Source of the DNA: an uncultured Flavobacteriales bacterium
Lineage (GTDB): Bacteria; Bacteroidota; Bacteroidia; CAIKAF01
Assembly: GCA_903837495.1 (NCBI GenBank)
Contig: CAILUT010000062.1
Location: 1 to 62,361 of the forward strand
Length of the DNA stretch: 62,361 nt
Direction: 5' to 3'
In this document: positions 45,003 through 54,045 of the stretch, in pieces
How the letters are laid out: each line of letters starts with the position of its first letter
How positions within the stretch are numbered: position 1 is the stretch's first letter
Position numbers and translations under genes: made by a program
The notes under the pieces: generated by a model
Databases searched by the model: none
Told to the model about the DNA's origin: nothing
Seen by the model: only the letters and a program-made list of their open reading frames with translations

Positions 45003-46136
45003 TTAATGTGAGGCAAACCAGGTGCGAACCCGATCTCCTATAAATTCAAGTTGATCGGCTTGCAGGTGCGTATGCATGGGCAAACTCAATACATGATCGC
45101 ACAAATGTTCTGAAACAGGAAAGGCCCCTGCCGTATAGCCCTGGTGGTTGTACGCTTTTTGCAAATGCAAAGGTACGGGGTAGTAAATTTTCACTGGAAT
45201 GCCTTGGCTTTCAAGGAACTTCATCAAGTCGGTTCTGCCTGGCCGCGACAAGGTCAGGGTATATTGATGAAATACGTGGGTCGATTTGGGATCACGAACG
45301 GGAATGTGCAGTCCTTCAATGCCGCCCAGCATGGCATCGTAACTGCCGGCCGCGTGCTGCCGAGCGCGGGTATATTCGAGCAAGCGCCGCAATTTAATGC
45401 GCAGCACCGCCGCTTGAAGGGTGTCAAGCCGGGAATTTACTCCCACCACATCGTGGTAATACAAAGCACTTTGCCCGTGGTTGGCAATCATTTGCATGCG
45501 GGCCGCCAAATCGGTATCGGGAGTCAAAACCGCTCCCCCATCGCCGTAACATCCCAAATTTTTGGAGGGAAAAAACGAGGTTCCCGCGGCATGGCCTATG
45601 GCTCCCGCAAAACCCGTTGTCGAATCCCCTTGGTAAAAAGAGCCAATGGCCTGAGCCATGTCTTCAATCACAACGCAACCGTATTGCTTGGCAAGGGCCA
45701 TTACCGCATCCATGTTGGCCGATTGACCAAACAGGTGAACCGGCACAATGGCCTTAATGTCTTCTTTTTCTAGAATAGCGGCCGCCGATTCCGGGCAAAT
45801 ATTAAAGGTGTGGGGATCTACATCGCAAAACACCAATTCCATGCCAAGCAGCGCGGCGACCTCGGCTGTGGCTACATACGTAAACGATGGGGCAAGTACT
45901 TTGTCGCCAGGCTTCAGGCCCAAAGCCATCATGGCGATTTGCAGGGCATCGGTGCCGTTGGCACATGGAACCACCTGAACTCCACCCAAATAATCCGACA
46001 GCTCCGTCTTAAAGGCTTGGACATCGGGGCCATTGATAAAGGCTGTATTGCTCAAAATTTGATCAAAGGCCCCAGACAATTCGAGTTGAATTTCTTCAAA
46101 TTGCGCTTGAAGATCAACCATCTGAATTTTACGCAT
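45003..46136 (-). CDS. DegT/DnrJ/EryC1/StrS sugar aminotransferase
   Basis: 377 residues from the ATG at 46136. PLP fold with VVIEDMAQAIGS and the Schiff-base lysine in TSFFPSKNLGCYGDGGA; PCANGTDALQIA is conserved. It fits the WbpE group, which makes the 3-amino sugar that the WbpD-like enzyme acetylates, though a WbpB-type oxidase is not seen. First gene of the seven-gene operon, under an exact -7 box; the longer frame to 46175 crosses that box. Confidence 0.92.
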   Translation of the reverse strand: MRKIQMVDLQAQFEEIQLELSGAFDQILSNTAFINGPDVQAFKTELSDYLGGVQVVPCANGTDALQIAMMALGLKPGDKVLAPSFTYVATAEVAALLGMELVFCDVDPHTFNICPESAAAILEKEDIKAIVPVHLFGQSANMDAVMALAKQYGCVVIEDMAQAIGSFYQGDSTTGFAGAIGHAAGTSFFPSKNLGCYGDGGAVLTPDTDLAARMQMIANHGQSALYYHDVVGVNSRLDTLQAAVLRIKLRRLLEYTRARQHAAGSYDAMLGGIEGLHIPVRDPKSTHVFHQYTLTLSRPGRTDLMKFLESQGIPVKIYYPVPLHLQKAYNHQGYTAGAFPVSEHLCDHVLSLPMHTHLQADQLEFIGDRVRTWFASH

Positions 46137-46152
46137 AGCTTTGTACTTAGCA

Positions 46153-46160
46153 CAAAAGTA
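46153..46160 (-). promoter_or_regulatory. Bacteroidota -7 promoter box for the sugar operon
   Basis: TACTTTTG on the minus strand, exact TAnnTTTG, 16 nt before the ATG at 46136. It is placed to drive the run down to 39261. The divergent barrel-protein gene starts 8 bp away. Confidence 0.65.
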
Positions 46161-46167
46161 GCATAAC

Positions 46168-46941
46168 TTGAACAACTATTTTGAACACTTAAGAGAAAAT
46201 CTCCTGCATTTTCCGTTGATTTTTGCCTTTTTTGGGCTGGGTTTCAACGGGCAAGCACAGGTACCTCAAATGCAGCGGGTAGCCGTTAGCAACATTGAAG
46301 TTTCGGGTGGTTTTGGATTGCCCATGGGGGCCTTTTCCGAACGGGTTGCTTTGGTATATCCTGTGGGTGGAGGTTTTTTTAGGCAAAGCGTTAAAGGCTG
46401 GCAATGGGGGGCCACCGCCCACTTCGTTTTTGGGGAAGAAATTAAAGAACCGGGCTTTGCCTCCAACCTCTTGCCCATTATTGCTGGCGATGGTTCCTTT
46501 CCCGGAATAGGAGCCACCTTTCAGGGAATTATGACCGGAGGATTTGTAGGAAAGGTGCTTCCCATTGGACGGCCAAACGGGAATTCTGGATTTGCCCTGC
46601 GCTTTGGGCTGGGTTACCTAAGCAGCTGGTATGCCCTCAGAACTTCGGGCGGACTTGTGCCTCAGTTGGCCGCCCCTTACGACAAAGGCTACGACCGCAT
46701 GAGCTCTGGTTTTTATTTAAGCCAATGGTTTGGGTATCAATTGATGTCCAACAACCAAAGCATCAATTTCTACATTGGAATTGAAGCCGTTCAAGGATTT
46801 CAGGAACACCTAAGGAAATTTCAATACGATGTTGGGGTGTTGCCCAGCGGATTTCGCAGCGATCTGTGGTTGGGACTTAAAGCCGGTTGGTTTTTTCCTG
46901 TGTACCCGCGCAGCAAACGGGAATTCATTGAATTTAATTAG
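46168..46941 (+). CDS. Outer-membrane beta-barrel-like protein
   Basis: 257 residues from a TTG start, needed to include the signal peptide LLHFPLIFAFFGLGFNGQAQ. The rest alternates strands and glycine-rich turns (GWQWGATAHFVFGEE, FALRFGLGYLSSWY, SINFYIGIEAVQGF, LWLGLKAGWFFPVYP), consistent with an eight- to ten-stranded barrel. No named family. It is followed after 5 bp by waaA. No obvious -7 box precedes it. Confidence 0.72.
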   Translation: MNNYFEHLRENLLHFPLIFAFFGLGFNGQAQVPQMQRVAVSNIEVSGGFGLPMGAFSERVALVYPVGGGFFRQSVKGWQWGATAHFVFGEEIKEPGFASNLLPIIAGDGSFPGIGATFQGIMTGGFVGKVLPIGRPNGNSGFALRFGLGYLSSWYALRTSGGLVPQLAAPYDKGYDRMSSGFYLSQWFGYQLMSNNQSINFYIGIEAVQGFQEHLRKFQYDVGVLPSGFRSDLWLGLKAGWFFPVYPRSKREFIEFN

Positions 46942-46946
46942 TCGAA

Positions 46947-48164
46947 ATGTGGGCCTACACGCTGGGAGTTCGATTTTGGGAATGGCTGATACGGCGCGCA
47001 GCCGCCTGGCATGCCGGGGCCGCAGGGCGGAGCAACATGCTCCTAGACCCTTGGCCTGAAAATGCCGAAAACAAAGACCTGATTTGGTTCCATTGTGCCT
47101 CCTTAGGAGAATACGAACAAATTCTTCCGGTAATTCAATGCTGGGAATCCAAAAATCCCAAACATCAAATTCTAATTAGTTTTTATTCTGCTTCTGGTTA
47201 TCGAATCGCAAAACCCACAGAAAAAACCCGCTGGGTGGTCGGTTTCCCTGGCGACATAAAACCTGCGCTCCACGCATTTCTTTTGCACTTTAAGCCCAAA
47301 TTGGCGGTGTTTACCAAAGCTGAAATTTGGCCCCTTTGCCTACACCTGTTAAACCTTCAAGGCATTCCTTCTATGTTGGTGGCCTTTAGCCCAGGCCGAT
47401 CTAAAAACCTGGCACGTTGGCCCGCACGTTTTGTGTTGAACCAAATGCAAAAACTGGCCTACATTAGCTGCCAAGACGAAGAGACCCGGGATTTTTTGAC
47501 CGAAATGGGCTTAAAAAACGCAGTTGCCGACGGAGACCCACGGGTAGAACGAACCCTGGCCTTGCAATCCGAAACATTGGACTGGCCCGAACACCTGTGT
47601 TGGAGAAATGTGCAGCCTTTGGTGGTTTTGGGTAGCGTTTGGGCCGCCGATTTAGACCTGTGGGAACCTATTGTGGCAGAACAAACCCATGTAAATTGGA
47701 TTATTGCGCCCCACCAATGGACTGAAGACCTAAAAAAACGAATCCAAGAAAAATTCCCTCAGGCTCAGCATTGGAGTTCAGAAAAAAACACAAGCATATC
47801 AAATGTGGTGGTGCTGGATGTTGTAGGCGTATTGAGCCGACTGTATCGGTTTGCAAACGCGGCCTATGTGGGCGGCGGATTTGGCCGTGGAGTCCACAGT
47901 GTGCTCGAACCGGCCGCAGCAGGCATTCCCGTTGCCTTTGGGCCCAAGCATGCCAACAGCCGAGAAGCATTGGCCTTTTTACACCTAAACGTAGGTACTG
48001 AATTGAAGAAAAAAGAAACGGCACAAAACTGGCTTCAAAACGTGCAAAAAAAAACAGTACAAGACCAAACAAAAACAGCCTTAAAAAAATGGTTTGAAGG
48101 CCATTCTGTGGGCAGCCAAAAAATTGCAGAACGCATGGAAATGGTATTGAATAAAAATAAATAA
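46947..48164 (+). CDS. waaA: 3-deoxy-D-manno-octulosonic acid (Kdo) transferase
   Basis: 405 residues. An N-terminal membrane-anchor helix, then FHCASLGEYEQ with the likely catalytic Glu55, a GFPGD motif, and the GT-B C-terminal block GGGFGRGVHSVLEPAAAGIP that binds CMP-Kdo. It adds Kdo to lipid A precursor at the inner membrane, so the organism makes LPS. The N-terminal ASLGE-type motif is intact; length is normal. Confidence 0.94.
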   Translation: MWAYTLGVRFWEWLIRRAAAWHAGAAGRSNMLLDPWPENAENKDLIWFHCASLGEYEQILPVIQCWESKNPKHQILISFYSASGYRIAKPTEKTRWVVGFPGDIKPALHAFLLHFKPKLAVFTKAEIWPLCLHLLNLQGIPSMLVAFSPGRSKNLARWPARFVLNQMQKLAYISCQDEETRDFLTEMGLKNAVADGDPRVERTLALQSETLDWPEHLCWRNVQPLVVLGSVWAADLDLWEPIVAEQTHVNWIIAPHQWTEDLKKRIQEKFPQAQHWSSEKNTSISNVVVLDVVGVLSRLYRFANAAYVGGGFGRGVHSVLEPAAAGIPVAFGPKHANSREALAFLHLNVGTELKKKETAQNWLQNVQKKTVQDQTKTALKKWFEGHSVGSQKIAERMEMVLNKNK

Positions 48165-48401
48165 TCTAAAAAATCTGTGGGTTTAAATCTAAAACCCAAA
48201 GGTTGACCAAATTCAAAATCCAACATTTGAAATGGGATGCTGCAGGCCTCGTTAAAATTCTTAAAATTAGGAATTAACACTTCGAACGCATGGATAACCT
48301 AGGCCAAAAGCGAACCGGAACATTTACAATAGATGCGCACCGAAATAAAAATTGCATTGCAAATTTTGGGGTTAAAAATAGAGTTGGGTATTTTTATGCC
48401 T

Positions 48402-48550
48402 TGGCCTGCGGTAGGGATTGAAGCAGGTAGCCCGAAAGGGGGCTGGCAGCAGGGGCATGCGCGCTGCGGAGGCGACTTTAGGAGCCCCCGCAAAGCCGCA
48501 ATGCCCCCTGACAGCCACCGCGGACTACCGCTGAAAGCCCGCAACCGCCA
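48402..48550 (-). repeat. Dispersed structured repeat, copy R7
   Basis: Reverse orientation. Outer stem GGTAGTCCG/CGGGCTACC; variable stem GGCTGTCAGGGGGCATTGCG paired with CGCGCATGCCCCTGCTGCC and CAGCC; apical stem and loop identical to R6. It lies in the 464-bp gap between waaA and the lipoprotein gene. The remaining 240 bp after waaA are AT-rich with no recognisable gene or hairpin. Confidence 0.87.
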
Positions 48551-48628
48551 CCAAAAAACCCTTGCACTGCACAAAAAGTTCTTAACTTGCACTTAATATT
48601 CGAGGCCCAAAAAACCTAGTGAACTGAT

Positions 48629-49054
48629 ATGCTGAAACTTAAGTCCCGTTTTGTTTACAACTCGTTCGTGCATGGCCTCGCATTTTTGCTGCTTTCCCTG
48701 ACAACAGCCTGCAGCAATCCGGAGGGAACGGGCGGCGATTTGACCTTGACGGGGAAAGTGCTGGCCCGCAAATACAACCTAACTTTTACCAATCTGATTG
48801 CAGAATATCCACAGCCGGAAGAGCGCGTTTATTTAATTTACGGCAACAATGAAATTTATTCTGAGGATTTTCGCACCGATTACCAAGGCCGATTCCGGTT
48901 CGAAAACCTGCAACCGGGCAATTATACCCTGTACGCTTATGCCCGCGATTCAACTGGAAATGAGCCTTCTGGACTCATGCCGGTTTTTGTACAAGTAAGT
49001 TTGGAGTCCGGCAAACCTGTTTCAGAAGCCCCTGTGTTAATTCTGCCAAAATGA
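48629..49054 (+). CDS. Lipoprotein with Cna-B-like fold
   Basis: 141 residues. The signal FLLLSLTTACS gives a lipobox Cys28. The mature part (YLIYGNNEIYSEDFRTDYQGRFRFENLQPGNYTLYAYA) is a carboxypeptidase-regulatory/Cna-B-type beta sandwich, often a stalk or rigid module. First gene of a four-gene operon with ATGA or longer overlaps throughout. Function unknown. Confidence 0.8.
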   Translation: MLKLKSRFVYNSFVHGLAFLLLSLTTACSNPEGTGGDLTLTGKVLARKYNLTFTNLIAEYPQPEERVYLIYGNNEIYSEDFRTDYQGRFRFENLQPGNYTLYAYARDSTGNEPSGLMPVFVQVSLESGKPVSEAPVLILPK

Positions 49055-49536
49055 TGCGTTCGTTATTATCCCTTTTATTTTTAGGCTGCCTTTGTGCCCA
49101 AGCCCAATCGCCAAAAGACCTTAGGCAGGCGAATGTGCAGTCTTGTACTGTTACTAAAATTTACCCCACAGCCACCGGCCAAGAAAACCGCCTTGAACGC
49201 AAAGAAATTTACGATGAACAGGGCAAATTAAAGGAGTTGATTCGCTACAACTCGTCGGGCGACATCGAAAAAAACACCTTGTTTTATTTCTCGGAAAAAG
49301 GAGATTGGAAAGCAGAAGTAAAATTAAAGGCAGGCAAAGGGTTAAGAACCGATTCTTTGGTTGAAAAAAAGGGAGAAAGCGGAGAATGGGAACGGACAGA
49401 ACACTATGGAAAATCGGGAAAATTAACCTATTATGAAATTCACAATTGGGAAAACGGCTTGAAAATAAAAACCGTTCGGTTCAGTCCCAATCAAGCCGTT
49501 CTATTTAACATATCCTATACATATCAAAGTCCATGA
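49051..49536 (+). CDS. Exported protein of unknown function, 161 aa
   Basis: Signal peptide RSLLSLLFLGCLCAQAQ, then a charged beta-rich domain of MORN-like or toxin-immunity-like strands (RKEIYDEQGKLKELIRYNSSGDIEKN, YGKSGKLTYYEIHNW), a pattern seen in periplasmic wide-repeat proteins. Overlaps both neighbours by 4 bp. The gene is Lys-rich compared with its neighbours. I cannot name a family. Confidence 0.75.
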   Translation: MMRSLLSLLFLGCLCAQAQSPKDLRQANVQSCTVTKIYPTATGQENRLERKEIYDEQGKLKELIRYNSSGDIEKNTLFYFSEKGDWKAEVKLKAGKGLRTDSLVEKKGESGEWERTEHYGKSGKLTYYEIHNWENGLKIKTVRFSPNQAVLFNISYTYQSP

Positions 49537-50204
49537 TTCTGCATGCCTTTCTTTTAAGTCCGAGTCTTCCTTTGGCCGATTGGCCTGCCACACTGCATTT
49601 GTTGGGTGCCTTTGCCTTGCATTTGTTCTTTTCGCTGATTTTGGTGTTTGTGCTGTATTATCAAAAATCCAAGCGCAGGACCTATGCTTTTTCGTTTTTG
49701 TTGATTGGTGCAGTGGTGTTTTTGCTGAGTTTTTTGTTGAGCGACATAAAAATTAAACTGGGTTTGGCCCTGGGGCTGTTCGCCATTTTTGGCATCATTC
49801 GGTACAGAACCTTGCAAATACCCATTCGAGAAATGACCTATTTGTTTACGACCATTGGCATGGCCGTAATCAATGCATTAACGGCAGGGGCAATGAGTTT
49901 GACTGAAATTGTGGCATCGAACTTGGTCCTTTTGGCCTTGTTTGCCTTCAAAGAAAAAGTGCCTTTGTTCAAAAATTTAGAAGAAAAAAACATGGTGTAT
50001 GTGGGCATTGACAAGGTGCACCCAGGGCAGCGCGAGGCGTTGATTGCCGAGCTCCGCGAAAAAACAGGTTTGCCCATTGAACGCATAGGGGTCATGAAAT
50101 ACAATTTAATGAAAGATACGGCGGTTTTGAAGCTGTACTACCACAGCAACGCGGGGTCAGAGTCAGAAGATTCCATGCAAAGCGACGATGGGGACGACGA
50201 TTAA
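49533..50204 (+). CDS. DUF4956 membrane protein
   Basis: 223 residues with four membrane helices in the first 150 residues (FALHLFFSLILVFVLYY, YAFSFLLIGAVVFLLSFLL, LGLALGLFAIFGIIRYRT, IGMAVINALTAG) and a cytoplasmic alpha/beta tail ending in an acidic run. FGIIRYRTLQIPIREMTYLF is the hallmark of DUF4956. Family members often sit beside VTC-like polyphosphate polymerases or CotH proteins; neither is found here. Confidence 0.9.
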   Translation: MILHAFLLSPSLPLADWPATLHLLGAFALHLFFSLILVFVLYYQKSKRRTYAFSFLLIGAVVFLLSFLLSDIKIKLGLALGLFAIFGIIRYRTLQIPIREMTYLFTTIGMAVINALTAGAMSLTEIVASNLVLLALFAFKEKVPLFKNLEEKNMVYVGIDKVHPGQREALIAELREKTGLPIERIGVMKYNLMKDTAVLKLYYHSNAGSESEDSMQSDDGDDD

Positions 50205-50862
50205 ATGGATTTTGCTGGCGGCTTGTTTGTGGAAGCCACTTTGGGGTCAAGACCTTCGCCTTTGGGTTGGGGCTTCGGCAAAGCAATCGGTGCACCGCAA
50301 GGTTGATTTGGGCTTGGAATTTCAACACCGCTGGCAGGGCATGAATGGGCAAATTGATGCTTTTTTTTTGGAACCCTCGGTGGGGTATGAGCCCGTCCGG
50401 AATTTGCAGTTGGGATTTGCTTGGAGGGTATCCAACACCTTAGACGAAGCAACCGATGTTTGGCACTTGAGGCACCGGCCTCAGATTGACGTGGAGCTTC
50501 GGCACCGCTTTAAACGCTGGCGGCCCTTTGTACGGCTTCGGTATCAGGCTAGGTACAACACCTTGGGTGGAGAAAATAAACCTTGGCTGATGCATGGGCG
50601 AACCAAGGCTGGGATAAGGTATTCTTGGCTTGGAGGGAAAGGAAACAACACCCTATTTGGGGAGTGTTGGTGGCCTTTAAACCGCTCGGGGCGGCAGCAG
50701 CCCGACCGGTACCGGCTGGGGCTTAGCACCTCGATTCAGCTCAGTAAGCGGCACGAAATAAGCCTGCAATTGGCCTTTGAAGAACGGTTTCGTTCGGGGC
50801 CCAACCCCCAGTCCTTTATTGTGGGCGTTTTTTATTCGTTTCGCTCGGCAGAGGCAGATTAA
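50188..50862 (+). CDS. DUF2490 outer-membrane-like protein
   Basis: 224 residues. Signal peptide ending near LWGQ, then amphipathic strands (LRLWVGASAKQSVHRKVDLGLEFQHRW, RPFVRLRYQARYN, RYRLGLSTSIQLS) typical of DUF2490 barrels. The ATG at 50188 lies 17 bp inside the preceding gene, suggesting coupled synthesis. Likely an outer-membrane protein; role unknown. Confidence 0.85.
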   Translation: MGTTIKWILLAACLWKPLWGQDLRLWVGASAKQSVHRKVDLGLEFQHRWQGMNGQIDAFFLEPSVGYEPVRNLQLGFAWRVSNTLDEATDVWHLRHRPQIDVELRHRFKRWRPFVRLRYQARYNTLGGENKPWLMHGRTKAGIRYSWLGGKGNNTLFGECWWPLNRSGRQQPDRYRLGLSTSIQLSKRHEISLQLAFEERFRSGPNPQSFIVGVFYSFRSAEAD

Positions 50863-50942
50863 AAAAAGCCGCTGTAGATTTGAGGATTTTTGCTGGGGTG
50901 CCAACCGATTGCAGGGCTTAGGCCAAGCAGCCAGACAATCCG

Positions 50943-50950
50943 TATATTTG
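50943..50950 (+). promoter_or_regulatory. Bacteroidota -7 promoter box, adjacent to a start codon
   Basis: TATATTTG, exact TAnnTTTG, ending only 3 nt before the ATG at 50954. If used, the mRNA would be leaderless or start inside the codon region. It marks the head of the pseudaminic acid cluster. Confidence 0.55.
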
Positions 50951-50953
50951 CCC

Positions 50954-51823
50954 ATGCCATTGCTGCAGTTCTTCTTAAGCCTGATTAAATACCTCTGGCT
51001 TTCTAAAAAATTTCGGGCCTTTCGGCCTTCGGTGAAACCCGCCGTAGAATGGTGGATTTTGGGCAACGGGCCCTCTTTGCGGTCCATGCTTTCTGAGTTT
51101 CCTGAAGAACCTGAAAACAAGGTGTTCTGTGCCGTGAATTACTTTTGCCTCTCGCCCGATTTTCAACGCCTAAAACCCTCGGCCTACGTTATTGGAGCCC
51201 CCGAGCTCACCTTTATGGACGAGGGCTCTATTCCTGCCGACATCTTGGCCAACAAACGCAGATTGCACCAAACCTTGCAAGAACAAACCGGTTGGCCTAT
51301 GCTGCTGTTTGTTCCATACCCTACCCTTCAGGCCCCGTCGTTTAAAGCGCTGTTGGGGGCAAATCCCAACTTGAAGGCCTGCGGCTACAACGCCACGCCC
51401 TTAGAAGGCCCGGCTACCTTTTGCCGGTTTGCCGTTTTGAATGGCTGGGGGCTTCCGCGTCCGCACAATGTGTTGATTCCAGCCCTGGCCGTGGCCATTC
51501 GGTTGGGCATTCCGCAGATTCGATTGGTGGGCGCCGAACATTCCTGGCTGCAAACCCTGCATGTTGACAACCAAAACCGGGTGATGCTTGACCACCAGCA
51601 TTTTTACGATGCCGACAAGCAAGTGGCACACATGAACCACACCAGCTTTCGGCCGCGACGCCTGCACGAAGTCCTTCAAAAATTCTTGTACAGCTTTCAA
51701 TCCTATTGGGTTTTGGCCGATTTGGCCGACAAACAAGGTCTAGAAATCCTAAATCTCACGCCAAACTCGTACATTGACGCCTTTAAAAAACACGCATTTT
51801 CCCATGAGCATTTTCGACGATAA
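50954..51823 (+). CDS. MptE/Maf-like (DUF115-type) Rossmann protein
   Basis: 289 residues. The motif WWILGNGPSL at 33-42 and the later RLVGAEHSWLQTLHVDNQN and DHQHFYDADK belong to a Rossmann family related to MptE-like/Maf proteins found in surface-glycan clusters. Maf proteins are candidate pseudaminic acid transferases. The frame overlaps pseB by 20 bp, so it is translationally tied to the pse genes. A role in using or attaching nonulosonic acid is inference; a true pterin kinase role is unlikely. Confidence 0.72.
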   Translation: MPLLQFFLSLIKYLWLSKKFRAFRPSVKPAVEWWILGNGPSLRSMLSEFPEEPENKVFCAVNYFCLSPDFQRLKPSAYVIGAPELTFMDEGSIPADILANKRRLHQTLQEQTGWPMLLFVPYPTLQAPSFKALLGANPNLKACGYNATPLEGPATFCRFAVLNGWGLPRPHNVLIPALAVAIRLGIPQIRLVGAEHSWLQTLHVDNQNRVMLDHQHFYDADKQVAHMNHTSFRPRRLHEVLQKFLYSFQSYWVLADLADKQGLEILNLTPNSYIDAFKKHAFSHEHFRR

Positions 51824-52823
51824 AGCCATTTTAGTAACCGGTGGAACGGGCTCCTTTGGCAAGCGCTTTATACATACCCTGCTAACCCGATATCCGGAGG
51901 TGCGCCGCATTGTGGTCTTTAGCCGCGATGAGCTTAAGCAGTTTGAAATGCAGCAGGAATTTAGTGCTGCCGAATTGAAAAAACTCCGGTTTTTCTTGGG
52001 CGATGTCCGAGACAAAGAGCGCCTATGCCGGGCTTTTGAAGGCATAGACATGGTGGTGCATGCCGCCGCCTTAAAGCAAGTGCCCGCCGCAGAATACAAC
52101 CCGTCCGAGTTTATAAAAACCAACATCATGGGGGCGGAAAACGTTATTGCCGCCGCCTTTGATTCTCAAATTAGCCGGGTGGTTGCCTTGTCGACCGACA
52201 AAGCCGCTGCGCCCATCAACCTGTATGGAGCCACCAAGCTGTGCTCCGACAAACTGTTTATTGCGGCCAACAACATCCGCGGAAAACGCCCAATCCGCTT
52301 TTCCGTGGTTCGATATGGCAATGTAATGGGCTCGCGCGGTTCCGTTATTCCGTTTTTTATGCACATCCGACACAAAGGGAAAATGCCCGTTACCGATGCC
52401 AGCATGACCCGGTTTAATATATCGTTGGACGAAGGCGTCGATATGGTTTTGTTTGCATTGGAACAGCAATGGGGCGGAGAACTGTACGTCCCCAAAATTC
52501 CATCGTACAAAATACTCGATGTGGCCAAAGCCATAGCCCCCTCTATCGAACCCGAATTGGTGGGCATACGGCCCGGCGAAAAAATCCACGAAGAAATGAT
52601 TACCGAGGCCGATTCCTTTACCACCTACGACATGGGCCCCTATTACGCCATTTTGCCCCAGGTGCCCAACTTCAACCTGAACGATTTTGTACAGCACTTT
52701 AAGGCCCAAAAAGTAGAACAAGGTTTCCGATACAGCAGCGGAAACAATACCCAGTGGTTGAGCGTAGAAGACATACGCAACTTGATTTGCGAACACCTTG
52801 ACCCCGAATTCAAACCCCTGTGA
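51804..52823 (+). CDS. pseB: UDP-GlcNAc 4,6-dehydratase (inverting)
   Basis: 339 residues. GGTGSFG at 13-19 and catalytic Asp132, Lys133 and Tyr141 (STDKAAAPINLYGATK), positions matching H. pylori FlaA1. First committed step to CMP-pseudaminic acid: it removes water from C4-C6 of UDP-GlcNAc with inversion at C5. ATG 51804 is the family start, inside the end of the MptE-like gene. Confidence 0.95.
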   Translation: MSIFDDKAILVTGGTGSFGKRFIHTLLTRYPEVRRIVVFSRDELKQFEMQQEFSAAELKKLRFFLGDVRDKERLCRAFEGIDMVVHAAALKQVPAAEYNPSEFIKTNIMGAENVIAAAFDSQISRVVALSTDKAAAPINLYGATKLCSDKLFIAANNIRGKRPIRFSVVRYGNVMGSRGSVIPFFMHIRHKGKMPVTDASMTRFNISLDEGVDMVLFALEQQWGGELYVPKIPSYKILDVAKAIAPSIEPELVGIRPGEKIHEEMITEADSFTTYDMGPYYAILPQVPNFNLNDFVQHFKAQKVEQGFRYSSGNNTQWLSVEDIRNLICEHLDPEFKPL

Positions 52824-54037
52824 GTATGAATCCCATACCCTATGGCCGGCAAGACATTCGTCCCGATGACCTTCAGGCCGTTCTTGCTTCACTTCAATCC
52901 GATTACCTGACTCAGGGGCCTAAAATTGCCGAGTTTGAAACGGCCTTTGCCCAATACATTGGCGCCCCCTACGCCGTCGCGGTGGCCAATGGCACCGCGG
53001 CTTTGCACCTGTCTGTGTTGGCTTTGGGCTTAAACCCCGGCGATTATGTGGTTACTTCCCCCCTTACCTTTGCCGCCAGTGGAAATTGCGCCTTGTATGC
53101 CGGAGCTCATGTTTTGTTTGCCGAAACCGATGCCTACGGCAGCATTCGCCCCGATGCCGTTCAAGCCCTGTTTGACCAATACGGCTCAAAAATAAAAGGC
53201 ATTATTCCGGTCGATTTTGCCGGCAGACCTGCCGATTTACCCGCTCTAAAAAAAATCGCAAACGCCTATGGTGCCTGGATGTTGGAAGACGCCTGCCATG
53301 CCCCGGGTGCACAGCGCAGCGGAGATTCTAAGTTTCGCTGCGGCGACGGCAGCCTGGCCGATGCCGCTATCTTTTCTTTTCACCCCGTTAAACACATCGC
53401 CTGCGGCGAAGGCGGCATGATTACCACCTCCAATCCTGAAGTGCATCAACGCCTGCTTGTTTTAAGAACACACGGCATTACCCGCGACCAACATCGGTTT
53501 ACAAACCCTGCCTCTTTGGCCGATTCCAGCTTGTCTGACTCAGACCCATACCCCCTGTGGTACATGGAAATGCAAGAGTTGGGCTACAATTATCGGCTTA
53601 CCGATATGCAGGCAGCCTTGGGTTTAAGTCAACTGAACCGAGCCGAAGAAAACTTAATCCGCCGCAAAGAAATAGCCCGCTTTTACCACGCTGCCCTTTC
53701 GGGCGTAGGCGATTTGCAATTGCCGCATGCCGACTCCCCCTCTGAAACCGAAGACCATGCCTGGCATTTGTATGTGGTGCGTACCCAAAAGCGCAAAGCC
53801 TTGTACGATTACCTGCGTGAACACCATATTTTTGCTCAAGTTCACTATTTTCCGCTGCACCTGATGCCGCATTACCGAACTTCATTCGGATATGGCCCTG
53901 GCCTTTGCCCTCAAGCCGAACGCTTTTATTCCGAATGCCTGAGCATCCCCATGTACCCCTCTCTAAGCCAAGAACAACTCAGCTACGTGGTCGATGCAAT
54001 TCGGGCTTTTTTTGACCAAACCCCCACAAACTCCTAA
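52820..54037 (+). CDS. pseC: UDP-4-amino-4,6-dideoxy-L-AltNAc transaminase
   Basis: 405 residues (or 403 from the ATG at 52826). PLP aminotransferase with EDACHAPGA and the Schiff-base Lys191 in FHPVKHIACGEGGMI. It aminates the PseB product at C4. The GTG at 52820 overlaps the pseB stop by 4 bp, the usual coupled arrangement. Distinct from the DegT enzyme at 45-46 kb. Confidence 0.93.
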   Translation: MSMNPIPYGRQDIRPDDLQAVLASLQSDYLTQGPKIAEFETAFAQYIGAPYAVAVANGTAALHLSVLALGLNPGDYVVTSPLTFAASGNCALYAGAHVLFAETDAYGSIRPDAVQALFDQYGSKIKGIIPVDFAGRPADLPALKKIANAYGAWMLEDACHAPGAQRSGDSKFRCGDGSLADAAIFSFHPVKHIACGEGGMITTSNPEVHQRLLVLRTHGITRDQHRFTNPASLADSSLSDSDPYPLWYMEMQELGYNYRLTDMQAALGLSQLNRAEENLIRRKEIARFYHAALSGVGDLQLPHADSPSETEDHAWHLYVVRTQKRKALYDYLREHHIFAQVHYFPLHLMPHYRTSFGYGPGLCPQAERFYSECLSIPMYPSLSQEQLSYVVDAIRAFFDQTPTNS

Positions 54038-54045
54038 GCCCCACC

